A DNA stretch of 64,000 nucleotides. It comes from Polynucleobacter sp. MWH-UH23A (GTDB lineage: Bacteria; Pseudomonadota; Gammaproteobacteria; Burkholderiales; Burkholderiaceae). Positions within the stretch are counted from its first letter, which is position 1. Every line of letters starts with the position of its first letter. The stretch is taken from the NCBI RefSeq assembly GCF_040409805.1, contig NZ_CP099572.1:1922001-1986000 (forward strand), written 5' to 3'. The position numbers and the translations under genes were made by a program. Under the pieces are notes generated by a model. The model saw only the letters and a program-made list of their open reading frames with translations, did not search any database and was not told where the DNA came from. Shown here piece by piece: positions 45,831 to 55,349 of the stretch.

Positions 45831-46931
45831 TCAGTATTGAGAGTGTGGTTGAGGACGAAATGCGTTGCGAATCATCCAAACAAAAGCCATGGGCAACCAT
45901 ATCACCGAAACCCACTGCATCAACTCATTAAAGTGCAATAGCCGTCCTTGATTCCAATGTCTTAAAGTCAAAATGAAATAAGGATTATCAGGCATTATGT
46001 TAATGACGACAGTGATGCCAATCAAACAACTTATTGCCAAAAACCATTTGGTTCGCTGAGGCAAGCCCAAGGCCCAACGTAAGGCGATGGTTGCTAAAAA
46101 CATGCCCCAAAAAGCACCCGTAGTCAGCCAAATAAAGCTGAACTCAACGCCAAATTGCAGCGCTGTAAAGAAAGTTTTCAGAACAACCGTAAAGCAGAGC
46201 AAGCCATTTAAGATTTGCCACTGCGGCGCTTTGGCACGCATCCCCAAAGAAAGAAGCAAGGCCACACCAAGCCAACAAAAACCAGTAATGAACATCTCTT
46301 GAGCAATTTGATTGACCACAAGAGTTCCCCAATCAATTGAACCAAAAATGACATGTCCCCAAACGCCCACTCCCAGCCATGAACTTTGTGGATAAATTTG
46401 TGACCAAGGAAAAAGCAAAAAGAGCGCACAGACTGCCCAATTCAAACCAAACCACTGATCAAACCTTCGTCGTATTGCGCTACCAGATAACCACTGGGGA
46501 CCTAAAGGAATCGCCAGCAAGGCGCCCAATAGACCTCCAAATACATTTGCCCACCAATCCATCAGACTAGGGATGCGCGTTGGTAACCATGACTGCAAAG
46601 TTTCTACACTCAATGCCAGTGCTGCACTCAAACTAATAGCTATACCTAATGCCACAAAATTTTGCCAACGGGGATATGCAGCGAAAACCAATAAAAATCC
46701 AAAGGGGATATACGCCAGAATGTTTACCGAAACATCGAAAAGGGTAATAAATCGTGGCAAAGGGGCATCAATCCATGTATATGCGCCAATACCGTTATGA
46801 AAATTAAAATCAAACGGGTTTAAGCTCATATATACAATCAACAAGGCATAAACAAGACTCATTGCGCGCGCAAGTGGCATGGCCTGCAATGGCCACAACA
46901 ACTGACGGGGGCGGTGATCTTTTGAATGCAT
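45831..46931 (-). CDS. VanZ-like family membrane protein
   Basis: A 366-residue polytopic membrane protein with about nine helices. The N-terminal half is VanZ-like (LNPFDFNFHNGIG, DVSVNILAYIPFGFLL, SLMDWWANVFGGLLGA). VanZ confers low teicoplanin resistance in Enterococcus, but chromosomal homologues like this have no established role. It starts a three-gene minus-strand unit and is divergent from birA. Confidence 0.85.
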   Translation of the reverse strand: MHSKDHRPRQLLWPLQAMPLARAMSLVYALLIVYMSLNPFDFNFHNGIGAYTWIDAPLPRFITLFDVSVNILAYIPFGFLLVFAAYPRWQNFVALGIAISLSAALALSVETLQSWLPTRIPSLMDWWANVFGGLLGALLAIPLGPQWLSGSAIRRRFDQWFGLNWAVCALFLLFPWSQIYPQSSWLGVGVWGHVIFGSIDWGTLVVNQIAQEMFITGFCWLGVALLLSLGMRAKAPQWQILNGLLCFTVVLKTFFTALQFGVEFSFIWLTTGAFWGMFLATIALRWALGLPQRTKWFLAISCLIGITVVINIMPDNPYFILTLRHWNQGRLLHFNELMQWVSVIWLPMAFVWMIRNAFRPQPHSQY

Positions 46932-46968
46932 TCCACAATTCTAGGTCAGACCTTTCTACAATGGCGAA

Positions 46969-47766
46969 ATGACTGCTAATTGCATCCTCGAACGCGTTGC
47001 CGAGACCAAGTCCACCAATGATGATCTTTTGGAGCGTTGGCGTACGGGTCAGTTAATTGACCCCGTAGCCAGAATTGCCCATAGACAGACTGCTGGAAAA
47101 GGAAGGGCTGGGCGGGCTTGGCTATCGAACCCAGATGACTCCATCTGCTTTTCTATGGCCTACCCCTTCAAGAGAAGCCCCGCACAATTAGCAGGCCTTA
47201 GCCTATTGGTAGGCTTAGCGGTAATTGAAGGCATCGCAAAAGCTTGCGGTCTGGATAAGTCTCTACTTTTGCAAGCCGGTCTTCGTCTGAAGTGGCCAAA
47301 TGATCTGCTGTTAAACAATGCCAAGCTTGGGGGAATTTTGATCGAGGGCGGACAAGCAAAACCCGCTGACCCTAGTTGGATGATTATTGGCATTGGCCTC
47401 AATTTACGCAACGCGAGCTCAATAGAAAAAAATCTTCATGAGGTCGGCACAAAAGTCAGCGCTATTGAAGATTTACTGCCAAAGGATTCGGCGCTACCAG
47501 ACGCGGAGTATCTTTGGTTAAGTTTGCTTGACTCCTTAGAGCAACACTTGCAGAATTTCGATGCCCAAGGATTTACCCCATATCAGCAAGCATGGAGCGA
47601 ATGGGATGCCTATGCAAATCAAGCTGTCTGCCTTTCGGGAGCTGGTAAAGAGCCTATCTATGGTCTAGCAAAAGGCATTGGTGCAGATGGCGCGCTTCTG
47701 CTTGAAAAAGATGAAAAAGTGATTTCAATTTATGCAGGCGATGTTTCTTTAAGAGTGCAGTCATGA
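46969..47766 (+). CDS. birA: Biotin-[acetyl-CoA-carboxylase] ligase
   Basis: A 265-residue biotin protein ligase without an N-terminal helix-turn-helix, so it is a pure enzyme and not a repressor. The biotin/AMP-binding loop GKGRAGRAWL is clear, with KWPNDLL and GGILIEG following. It overlaps coaX by four bases. Confidence 0.95.
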   Translation: MTANCILERVAETKSTNDDLLERWRTGQLIDPVARIAHRQTAGKGRAGRAWLSNPDDSICFSMAYPFKRSPAQLAGLSLLVGLAVIEGIAKACGLDKSLLLQAGLRLKWPNDLLLNNAKLGGILIEGGQAKPADPSWMIIGIGLNLRNASSIEKNLHEVGTKVSAIEDLLPKDSALPDAEYLWLSLLDSLEQHLQNFDAQGFTPYQQAWSEWDAYANQAVCLSGAGKEPIYGLAKGIGADGALLLEKDEKVISIYAGDVSLRVQS

Positions 47767-48575
47767 GCCTATATTTAATTTTTGATGTTGGTAATACGCG
47801 TCTCAAATGGGCTGCCGTGGAGTCCACAAAACAACCATCTGATCAACAAAAAAAATTATGGGATTACTCTGGCTCCATTAATACTCAATCACTGCAGTCT
47901 GCCGAACATCGTGCAGAGTTAGCTGATTACATCTCTAAAACATTACCTAAGCCTGATGTCATTGCTTTTAGTTGCGTTGCTGGTAAAGAAGTAATAAATC
48001 AACTTCAGTCACTATTTCCACAATGGCAAGATATTCAGTGGAAACAACTTGGTGGCGATAGCACCTTTGATGGAATACGTACCCTTTATCAAGATCCAAG
48101 TAAATTAGGGTCTGATCGCTGGAGCGCTATTATTGGCGCCCGTTCCTTATCCAAAACAAATGCGCTCATCATCAATGCAGGCACTGCAACGACTATCGAC
48201 CTACTAGGCTCAAATGGTGTGCACTACGGCGGCTGGATTCTGCCAGGTCTCAGTTTGATGCACCAAAGCCTAGAAGCTAACACGGCGCAACTACCACTTG
48301 CAGTTCGCGATGCATCTGAGCAAGGATTTGGAACATCTACAAACGAAGCCATTATTGGTGGGTGTGATGCAGCACAAATTGGTGCTATTCAATACGCACT
48401 AGATCTGGCTAAACAAATGAATCTGCCAGTAGAAAAAATTTGGTTCGATGGGGGAAACGCAAAAACGCTGATGAATCAAATTCGGCAAGCGAATATACTA
48501 AGCACCCAGAAGATTGAAGTCAGCGAAGGTCTAGTTTTGCGTGGTGTTTGGGCCTGGCTGTTAAAAAATCTCTAA
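47763..48575 (+). CDS. coaX: Type III pantothenate kinase
   Basis: A 270-residue ASKHA-fold kinase with the N-terminal FDVGNTRLKWA phosphate loop and the GTATTIDLL and GGWILPGL motifs. It is the first step of CoA synthesis; coaD of the same pathway is at 11801-12298. The birA-coaX pair is standard in Burkholderiales. Confidence 0.96.
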   Translation: MSLYLIFDVGNTRLKWAAVESTKQPSDQQKKLWDYSGSINTQSLQSAEHRAELADYISKTLPKPDVIAFSCVAGKEVINQLQSLFPQWQDIQWKQLGGDSTFDGIRTLYQDPSKLGSDRWSAIIGARSLSKTNALIINAGTATTIDLLGSNGVHYGGWILPGLSLMHQSLEANTAQLPLAVRDASEQGFGTSTNEAIIGGCDAAQIGAIQYALDLAKQMNLPVEKIWFDGGNAKTLMNQIRQANILSTQKIEVSEGLVLRGVWAWLLKNL

Positions 48576-48599
48576 AAGACAAACAAAGTAGGCAACATC

Positions 48600-49088
48600 C
48601 TAGGAACGTATTTTTCCAAGCAAACTAGTAGTTGAGCGTTCATATAAAAATGGGATGGCAACAGCCTTGCCTCCCCACGTTTTTACCAGCTTAGTCTCCG
48701 CTAAGGTATCGATTTCATAATCCCCGCCCTTGACATAAATATCTGGATGAATTTGCTCAATTAAATTGACTGGGGTTTGTTCAGAAAATACGACCACCAA
48801 GTCAACGCTCTCCAATGCTGCCAGCAATGCTTGGCGATCAGCTTCTACATTGATTGGCCTATCATCGCCTTTGCCTAACATCTTGACCGAAGAATCTGAG
48901 TTAACACCTACCACCATGCTAGCTCCCAGTGCTCGTGCTTGGGCGAGATAACTGGCATGCCCGCGATGCAAAATATCAAAGACGCCATTGGTAAAAACAA
49001 GGGGTCTTGGTAATTTTGAAATACGCTCCTGAAGTTGCGCTGGGGTGCAGACTTTAGACTCAAAAGAGGGCGAAGGATATGTACTCAT
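48600..49088 (-). CDS. rfaE2: D-glycero-beta-D-manno-heptose 1-phosphate adenylyltransferase
   Basis: A 162-residue nucleotidyltransferase with TNGVFDILHRGHASYL and GVNSDSSVK. It corresponds to the C-terminal half of E. coli HldE, as a stand-alone enzyme; the kinase half is not in the window. It makes ADP-heptose for the LPS inner core, fitting with lptABC at the other end. Confidence 0.93.
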   Translation of the reverse strand: MSTYPSPSFESKVCTPAQLQERISKLPRPLVFTNGVFDILHRGHASYLAQARALGASMVVGVNSDSSVKMLGKGDDRPINVEADRQALLAALESVDLVVVFSEQTPVNLIEQIHPDIYVKGGDYEIDTLAETKLVKTWGGKAVAIPFLYERSTTSLLGKIRS

Positions 49089-49178
49089 ACTGCAATATTA
49101 ATAGCTTTGAGTCCCCTCCTGCGATATTCATCAGAATGTCTTAGACTTGGTAGGCATAACTAGAAGAAAAGAGACTTT

Positions 49179-49760
49179 ATGAACCCTAGAGTAAATAGCC
49201 GCCTGACCGCTTGGCTCTTCATATTTTTTATTGGCTTTCCCTTATTTAACAGTGCACAAGCAGCCTCCAGCTGCAGCCCCTTGTTATCCCATACCTTCCC
49301 TCGTCTACAAGATGAGGCTCTTCAAAATCTCTGCCAATACCAAGGCAAGGTTATTTTGGTAGTTAATACCGCCAGCTTTTGTGGATTTACAAGTCAATAT
49401 GAGGGTCTGGAAAAAATTTATGCCAAATATAAGGACAAAGGATTTGTCGTTTTAGGATTCCCATCAAATGATTTTGGGCAACAAGAGCCTGGCAGCAATA
49501 AAGAAATTGCTGATTTCTGCAAAAACACTTATGACGTCAAATTTCCGATGTTTGCAAAGAGCAGTGTTTATGGAAACAATCCAAACCCACTCTTCAAAAT
49601 GCTGATTGCAAAAACTGGCACCACACCAAAGTGGAACTTTTATAAATATTTGATTGATCGCAAAGGTAACGTGGTAGATTCGTTCGGTAGCGTCACAAAA
49701 CCAACAAGCAGTTCTATCACCGATCAGATTGAAAAACTTTTAGAGGAAAAAGCGCAGTGA
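49179..49760 (+). CDS. Exported glutathione peroxidase family protein
   Basis: A 193-residue glutathione peroxidase-like protein with an N-terminal signal peptide (ends SAQA, residue 29). The catalytic residue is Cys68 (TASFCGFT), with the Gln motif FGQQEPGS and the Trp motif KWNFYKY. The catalytic codon is a normal TGT, so it is not a selenoprotein. Being exported, it may reduce lipid peroxides in the periplasm. Its stop overlaps the next start (GTGA). Confidence 0.9.
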   Translation: MNPRVNSRLTAWLFIFFIGFPLFNSAQAASSCSPLLSHTFPRLQDEALQNLCQYQGKVILVVNTASFCGFTSQYEGLEKIYAKYKDKGFVVLGFPSNDFGQQEPGSNKEIADFCKNTYDVKFPMFAKSSVYGNNPNPLFKMLIAKTGTTPKWNFYKYLIDRKGNVVDSFGSVTKPTSSSITDQIEKLLEEKAQ

Positions 49761-51142
49761 GCAAAAAAAGAATTGCCATCATTGGCGCTGGCATTTCTGG
49801 CTTAGGATGCGCATACGCTCTTCGCCAGCAGCCTAACATAGAGCTTACCGTCTATGAGGGTGGGAACCATATTGGCGGCCATAGTAATACTGTTGACTTC
49901 ACATATGAGCACGCTGGCAAGCAATTGTCTTATGGTGTAGATACTGGTTTTCTAGTTTTCAATCGCAAAACTTATCCGCGCTTAGTGAGGCTATTTGAAG
50001 AGATTCAGGTCCCAATAGCACCCTCTGAAATGTCGTTTTCAGTTTCAATTGATACCTCCGAGAAAAATCCATCCCACCCCAAGCTTGAGTGGGCTGGTAA
50101 TGACATTAATTCTCTCTTTGGTCAGCGATCCAACCTGCTTTCACCCTCTTTCTGGCGCATGACATACGACATCTTGCGCTTCAATCGCCTAGCAACAAAG
50201 TTGGCTCACGATCAAATTGCAGCCGGCCATCAATATTCAGAACCGGATGAAACAATTGCAAGCTTCTTAGATCGCAATCGATTTAGCCAAAGCTTCAGAG
50301 AAAATTATTTTTTACCGATGATCGGCGCAATTTGGTCATGCTCTGTTGAGCAAATGCTCGAGTTCCCGATTCAAACTATGATTCGCTTTTGTCACAACCA
50401 CGGCCTTTTGCAAATTCAGAATCGGCCTCAGTGGCTTACTGTTCGTGGTGGGTCGCGTGAATACGTCAAGCGTATCGTGCATGCCCTAGAACAAAATAAA
50501 GTCACTATCAAGCGAGAGGGTGTATTGCGTGTTAATGCGGCGCAAGATGGATCCGCTGCAGAAGTTATTAGCACCTCAGGATCTGCCTTTTTTGATGAGG
50601 TAGTAATGGCCTGCCATAGCGATCAAACCCTAGCCTTGCTTCACGGCATTGGCCAAGAGGCTAAAGATATTTTGGCTGCAATTCCATATCAAGAGAATCG
50701 CGCCATTCTCCATACTGACACCAACTTTCTACCGAAAACGAAACGTTGCTGGGCGGCATGGAACTACACCGCTAAATCAGGCGCCACACCATCATCCAAG
50801 CAACATGTGAGCGTAAATTACCTCATTAACCTTTTACAGCCCCTACCAAAAGAGCTGAAAGGCACACAAATCATTGTGAGCTTAAATCCCTCCGCAGAAC
50901 CTAATCCAAAATTAGTACAACAAGAAATTCAGTATTCGCACCCCGTGTTTGATATGAAGGCAATTCAAGCGCAAAAAGCATTGCCACTCATTCAAGGAAC
51001 ATCCTCAATCTGGTACTGTGGTGCCTGGACTGGCTTTGGCTTTCACGAGGATGGATTGCGCTCGGGGGAGCTCGTTGCAGAGGCATTAATTGAGGGCCTG
51101 CACTCGCCATTAAATTCCATGCCCAAGCAAGATGCTTGCTAA
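49757..51142 (+). CDS. FAD-dependent amine-oxidase-like oxidoreductase
   Basis: A 461-residue flavoprotein with the N-terminal dinucleotide fold IIGAGISGLG (8-17) and the C-terminal FAD motif GFHEDGLRSGELVAEAL. Such proteins recur beside DUF1365 and Cfa in Proteobacteria and probably act on fatty-acyl chains of phospholipids, but no substrate is established here. Start is GTG 49757, overlapping the peroxidase stop. DUF1365 follows with no gap. Confidence 0.88.
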   Translation: MSKKRIAIIGAGISGLGCAYALRQQPNIELTVYEGGNHIGGHSNTVDFTYEHAGKQLSYGVDTGFLVFNRKTYPRLVRLFEEIQVPIAPSEMSFSVSIDTSEKNPSHPKLEWAGNDINSLFGQRSNLLSPSFWRMTYDILRFNRLATKLAHDQIAAGHQYSEPDETIASFLDRNRFSQSFRENYFLPMIGAIWSCSVEQMLEFPIQTMIRFCHNHGLLQIQNRPQWLTVRGGSREYVKRIVHALEQNKVTIKREGVLRVNAAQDGSAAEVISTSGSAFFDEVVMACHSDQTLALLHGIGQEAKDILAAIPYQENRAILHTDTNFLPKTKRCWAAWNYTAKSGATPSSKQHVSVNYLINLLQPLPKELKGTQIIVSLNPSAEPNPKLVQQEIQYSHPVFDMKAIQAQKALPLIQGTSSIWYCGAWTGFGFHEDGLRSGELVAEALIEGLHSPLNSMPKQDAC

Positions 51143-51928
51143 ATGAATCAAGCAAAGATTAATTTTGGGGTAGTTAAGCATAGCCGCTTAAGGCCAGCAA
51201 GAAATGCGTTCTCTTATGGTGTTTTCACCATCTCCATTCCTATGCGGGCGCGTAAACACGACCCATTTCTTTTGGTTGACTCAGGCTTAAGCGACAATCG
51301 CCCAGGCTTATGTTCTTTCTACGATAAAGATCATGGTCGTGGTGAAACTGATAGCCTTGCATGGATAGAAGAGGTTTTACAGAAGCATGGCATCAGCCAA
51401 ATTGATGGCGAAATTTGGTTGCAGACTTTTCCTAGAGTCCTAGGTTATGTCTTTAATCCCGTCAGTTTTTGGATTTGTACCAATAAAGACAATACAGTCC
51501 GCGCAATATTGGCTGAAGTAAATAATACCTTTGGAGAGCGACACTGCTATTTACTACACAAGGATTCTGGCGAGCAGATCAGATCTGGTGAAACGCTTAT
51601 CAGTAAAAAAGCATTTCATGTCTCGCCATTTTGCGAGGTTCGTGGCGAGTACCAATTTCGGTTTTTGTTCCCCGAAGATAGCCAATCCAAAAGAAATATC
51701 CTTGCCAGAATTGAGCTACATGAAGATGGGCTACCGCTCATAAACACCAGCATCAGCGGAATAGGTCGCCCCCTTACTAAATCTGCTCTATATCTAGCTC
51801 TATTGCGCTATCCCTTGATGAGTCTCGGGGTGATATTTCGCATTCATTGGCAGGCATTGAAATTATGGCTAAAAGGTGTACCCTTTCATTCAAAGCCAAA
51901 ACCACCGAAGTTTGAAGTCAGCAAATGA
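51143..51928 (+). CDS. DUF1365 family protein
   Basis: A 261-residue protein with the DUF1365 signature [21 protein letters not shown] and [15 protein letters not shown]. The family is almost always next to Cfa and the flavoprotein. Function unknown. Its ATG follows the flavoprotein TAA directly and its end overlaps cfa by four bases, so all are one translationally coupled operon. Confidence 0.9.
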   Translation: MNQAKINFGVVKHSRLRPARNAFSYGVFTISIPMRARKHDPFLLVDSGLSDNRPGLCSFYDKDHGRGETDSLAWIEEVLQKHGISQIDGEIWLQTFPRVLGYVFNPVSFWICTNKDNTVRAILAEVNNTFGERHCYLLHKDSGEQIRSGETLISKKAFHVSPFCEVRGEYQFRFLFPEDSQSKRNILARIELHEDGLPLINTSISGIGRPLTKSALYLALLRYPLMSLGVIFRIHWQALKLWLKGVPFHSKPKPPKFEVSK

Positions 51929-53220
51929 ATCGCCCAGGACAAAATTTACTTTCACGCCTCAATTTTTCAAATCATAAAAGAGGCGCATCGCATTCACCTA
52001 AAGGTGACTACAGCACAAAATTTATTCTCAACTTACTATCCCAGCTCAATAGCGGCTATCTCAAAATGACTTTGCCGGATGGCCAGGTAAGAGAATTTGG
52101 CAATAAAGCAGATGCGCTGCAAGCTAACATTCAAATCTTCGACTGGATTGTATTCAAGGATCTAATGTCTCATGGAGATATTGGTTTTGCAGAAAGCTAC
52201 ATTCGAGGTGAATGGGATAGCACTGACCTAAAAAAGATTTTAGAACTTGCTGTTCGGAACCGCACCATCCTTGAAAAAGCAATTTACGGCAGCTGGCTTG
52301 GATCCATTTTCTACCGCTTGAAGCATTGGTTAAGAGACAACACAAAATCCGGAAGTCGCAAGAATATTCATGCGCACTACGACTTAGGCAACGCATTCTA
52401 TAGCCTGTGGCTTGACCCTAGCATGAGTTATTCCAGCGCATGGTTTTCTGATAGCACAAAGCAAACTCTTACTGATGCGCAAAGATCCAAAATTAAACGC
52501 ATCTTAAGCTCTCTCAATACCAAGCCAGGTGATCACATTCTAGAAATTGGCTGTGGCTGGGGCGGAGTAATGGAAGAGGCATTGCTCAGCGGTAGATCCA
52601 TCACAGGACTTACTTTGTCTACCGAACAAAAAGCATTTGCAGAAAATCGACTGAAAAACCTTGAGGCTATTTCAGGCAACCAAAATCATTTTGAGGTTCG
52701 TCTACAGGACTATCGCGATTGCCAAGAGCAATTTGATGGGATCGCCTCAGTTGAAATGTTTGAGGCGGTTGGCGAAAAGCACTGGCCTGAGTATTTTCAA
52801 ACACTTGCAAAATGCCTTAAGTCTAGCGGTAAAGCATGTATTCAAACAATTGTCATTGCCGATCATCTATTCGAGCGCTATCGTCACAGTACAGACTTTA
52901 TTCAGCAATATGTATTTCCTGGGGGCATGCTTCCGTCACGTGCTAGTTTTAAAGCTGCCGCCACTAAAGCAGGATTGATAATAGAAAACGAATTTGCATT
53001 CGGGCTGGATTACGCCAAAACACTCTGTATTTGGCGCGACAACTTTAATCACAAACTTCAAGAAATTCGTAATCTAGGTTTTGATGAAGCCTTTATTCGA
53101 CTCTGGAATTTTTATCTTATGTATTGCGCTGCCGGATTTGCTGAACGCAGCATTGATGTTGTTCAATTCACCCTTAGCCACGCATCACCAAAGGCATCAC
53201 CTGATGCCCTGACTTTATGA
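51925..53220 (+). CDS. cfa: Cyclopropane-fatty-acyl-phospholipid synthase family methyltransferase
   Basis: A 431-residue CFA-synthase-like enzyme with a polar N-terminal region, the SAM loop [16 protein letters not shown] and the C-terminal catalytic region ([14 protein letters not shown]). It adds a methylene or methyl group to unsaturated acyl chains. The flavoprotein/DUF1365/SDR setting differs from the stand-alone E. coli cfa and fits an acyl-chain modification pathway. Confidence 0.9.
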   Translation: MNRPGQNLLSRLNFSNHKRGASHSPKGDYSTKFILNLLSQLNSGYLKMTLPDGQVREFGNKADALQANIQIFDWIVFKDLMSHGDIGFAESYIRGEWDSTDLKKILELAVRNRTILEKAIYGSWLGSIFYRLKHWLRDNTKSGSRKNIHAHYDLGNAFYSLWLDPSMSYSSAWFSDSTKQTLTDAQRSKIKRILSSLNTKPGDHILEIGCGWGGVMEEALLSGRSITGLTLSTEQKAFAENRLKNLEAISGNQNHFEVRLQDYRDCQEQFDGIASVEMFEAVGEKHWPEYFQTLAKCLKSSGKACIQTIVIADHLFERYRHSTDFIQQYVFPGGMLPSRASFKAAATKAGLIIENEFAFGLDYAKTLCIWRDNFNHKLQEIRNLGFDEAFIRLWNFYLMYCAAGFAERSIDVVQFTLSHASPKASPDALTL

Positions 53221-53993
53221 AGCAAACCGGAATCGATAGCTTCTCAGATAAGCGCATTTGGATTATTGGCGCCTCTAGTGGAATTGGTGAGGCATGTGCC
53301 AGATCACTAATCGACCAAAATGCACGGGTTATTCTTTCAAGTAGACGGATTGAGCGCTTAAATGCAATTGCACAAGACGCAAAAGCTGATCAAGCATTAG
53401 TAATTCCACTAGACGTAACCAATGATGAGCAGTTAGCCACTTCTTATGAAAAGATCATCAACATGTGGGGTGGCATCGATTTACTCTTATTTGTATCGGG
53501 CATCTACACCCCCTTGAGAGCAGATGCCTTTGATATCCATATTGCCGAACAAACTATTGATGCCAATCTTCTTGGGCCCATGAAAGCGGTAGCACTCGTT
53601 CTGCCAAAAATGCTACAAGCACAAAGAGGCAATATTGCGATTGTTGGCAGTGTTGCTGGCTACAGTGGCTTACCTAAGGCTTTGGCATATGGTCCTAGCA
53701 AAGCGGCCATCATTAACTTTTGCGAAATCCTATACTACGACTTGCTCCCTAAAGGCATTGGAGTGCATATGATTTCTCCAGGCTTTGTGGCAACAGAAGC
53801 GACCGCACAGAATGATTTTGAAATGCCAGCCTTAATTAGTGCCGAAGAAGCGGCTTCAGAAATATTAAATGGCATTCAGAAAGGCGAATTTGACATTCAC
53901 TTTCCCAAACGATTCTCAAGATTTTTGAAATTCCTGAGAATATTGCCTTACCCAATCTATTTTTGGATTGTGCGCCGTTTCGTCAAAATCTAA
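53217..53993 (+). CDS. Short-chain dehydrogenase/reductase (SDR)
   Basis: A 258-residue classical SDR with the cofactor motif GASSGIGEA, catalytic Ser (VGSVAGYSG) and YGPSK (Tyr-X3-Lys). A hydrophobic C-terminal segment (FLRILPYPIYFWIV) could attach it to the membrane. It overlaps cfa by four bases and is last in the unit. Substrate unknown; it is convergent with dsbA. Confidence 0.9.
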   Translation: MKQTGIDSFSDKRIWIIGASSGIGEACARSLIDQNARVILSSRRIERLNAIAQDAKADQALVIPLDVTNDEQLATSYEKIINMWGGIDLLLFVSGIYTPLRADAFDIHIAEQTIDANLLGPMKAVALVLPKMLQAQRGNIAIVGSVAGYSGLPKALAYGPSKAAIINFCEILYYDLLPKGIGVHMISPGFVATEATAQNDFEMPALISAEEAASEILNGIQKGEFDIHFPKRFSRFLKFLRILPYPIYFWIVRRFVKI

Positions 53994-54033
53994 AGCCTGA
54001 TTAATCTCGGGCTTGATTAATCATTATTAGCGA

Positions 54034-54675
54034 CTACTGCCGATATTTATCTTTGCGGATTTTTTCTTCAAGATAATCCATCACCGCAATCGCCTTAGCT
54101 TTAGTGCCAGCAATCGATGGTGAGGTTACATACTTACCTTGCATCACAATAGTTGGGACACCGTCGATACGATAAGCCTCGGTCAATTGTTTTGCAGCTC
54201 TAGCCTTTGAAACAACTGCAAAAGAACGGTATGTCGCAAGGAAGGTATTGCGATCAACGCCCTGTGAAGCAACCCAATCTGCAATTTCAGTTTCAGTAAG
54301 TAGGCGCTTATTTTCTTTATGCATCGCATACATCACCTTTTCATTGAGTGCATCGCCTTTGCCCATCGCCTCAAGAGCGTAGTACAACTGGCTATGCGGC
54401 AAGAAATCATCTCGAAATGCTACTGGCACCCTACGGAAAACAACGTCTTTAGGCTGACGCTTAACCCAAGCGCTTAACTCAGGTTCAAAGTCATAACAAT
54501 GTGGGCAGCCATACCAAAAAAACTCAATAACCTCAACTTTGCCTTTTGTCTCTACCGGCTGAGGAACTGGCAGGATGCGGTAATCAAAACCTTCTTCAAT
54601 TTTTTGCGCTTGAACAGCACCACACAAAACTATTAGAGTAAAAGCCAAAAAAATACGTTTGCTCAATGAGATCAT
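54034..54675 (-). CDS. dsbA: Thiol:disulfide interchange protein DsbA
   Basis: A 213-residue periplasmic oxidoreductase with a signal peptide (1-23, ending VQA) and active site CPHC in FFWYGCPHCYDFEP, plus the cis-Pro loop GVPTIV. It introduces disulfides into exported proteins. It lies 9 bp after the SPOR-domain gene on the minus strand, in argS-SPOR-dsbA order. Confidence 0.95.
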   Translation of the reverse strand: MISLSKRIFLAFTLIVLCGAVQAQKIEEGFDYRILPVPQPVETKGKVEVIEFFWYGCPHCYDFEPELSAWVKRQPKDVVFRRVPVAFRDDFLPHSQLYYALEAMGKGDALNEKVMYAMHKENKRLLTETEIADWVASQGVDRNTFLATYRSFAVVSKARAAKQLTEAYRIDGVPTIVMQGKYVTSPSIAGTKAKAIAVMDYLEEKIRKDKYRQ

Positions 54676-54684
54676 ATTGACAGT

Positions 54685-55314
54685 TTATTTACTTGATTTA
54701 ATAAGATTAGATTTAATGCCCATACTATTTAATTTATCGCGAGCTGGACTACTTTCTTCAACGCTCGTGTAGGGTCCAGTTCGAACACGCCACAAAGTGT
54801 TGCCGTCACTTGTTACCTCGCTCAATTGCGCCTGAATTCCTTGAATCGCTAAGGCTGCTTTTTGCGCATCTGCATCTGCCCGCTTTGTAAACGCACCAAC
54901 TTGCAAGAAATAAATCGCATCGCTCTTTGAGTCTACTGAAGAATTAGCCCCATCCGCTGATTTTTTGCCGCCGACCAAATCACCAATTGGGTCGTTAGAT
55001 GCGGGCGCTGGGAGTTTGCCTTGCAAAGGCTTATTTAAATCCGACTGATCAGTCGGGGCGGCTGCCTCACTCTCAGCAGGAGTTACGGGCTTAATTGTCA
55101 TCGGCAAATTCGGTGCACGAACCCCAGGTCTCTCTTGCGGAGTATTTTTGGAAAGATAGAAAGCAATGACAAAAGCAATTCCTAGACCGGCACCCAAGCC
55201 AAGCACAAAACCCAAAATAGTGCCGCCATATTGGGAACTGCGATTTGAAATGTTCATATGGGTGTCTATGTTTTGCTGTTTGAAGCTTGTTAGTTGATTC
55301 GGTTTTTTCATCAT
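54685..55314 (-). CDS. SPOR-domain cell-division protein (FtsN-like)
   Basis: A 209-residue bitopic protein with a short cytoplasmic N-terminus, one membrane helix (about 30-52), a Pro/Ala/Ser linker, and a C-terminal SPOR domain (FLQVGAFTKRADADAQKAAL..) that binds denuded septal peptidoglycan. GAGG lies 5 bases before the ATG at 55314, supporting this start over the later ATG at 55257. Confidence 0.85.
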   Translation of the reverse strand: MMKKPNQLTSFKQQNIDTHMNISNRSSQYGGTILGFVLGLGAGLGIAFVIAFYLSKNTPQERPGVRAPNLPMTIKPVTPAESEAAAPTDQSDLNKPLQGKLPAPASNDPIGDLVGGKKSADGANSSVDSKSDAIYFLQVGAFTKRADADAQKAALAIQGIQAQLSEVTSDGNTLWRVRTGPYTSVEESSPARDKLNSMGIKSNLIKSSK

Positions 55315-55349
55315 ATCCTCATCTTACATATTCACTTCGTTCATTGCCA

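Noticed and set aside
49380..49392. Selenocysteine in the glutathione peroxidase
   Set aside because: The catalytic codon is TGT (Cys68), not TGA.
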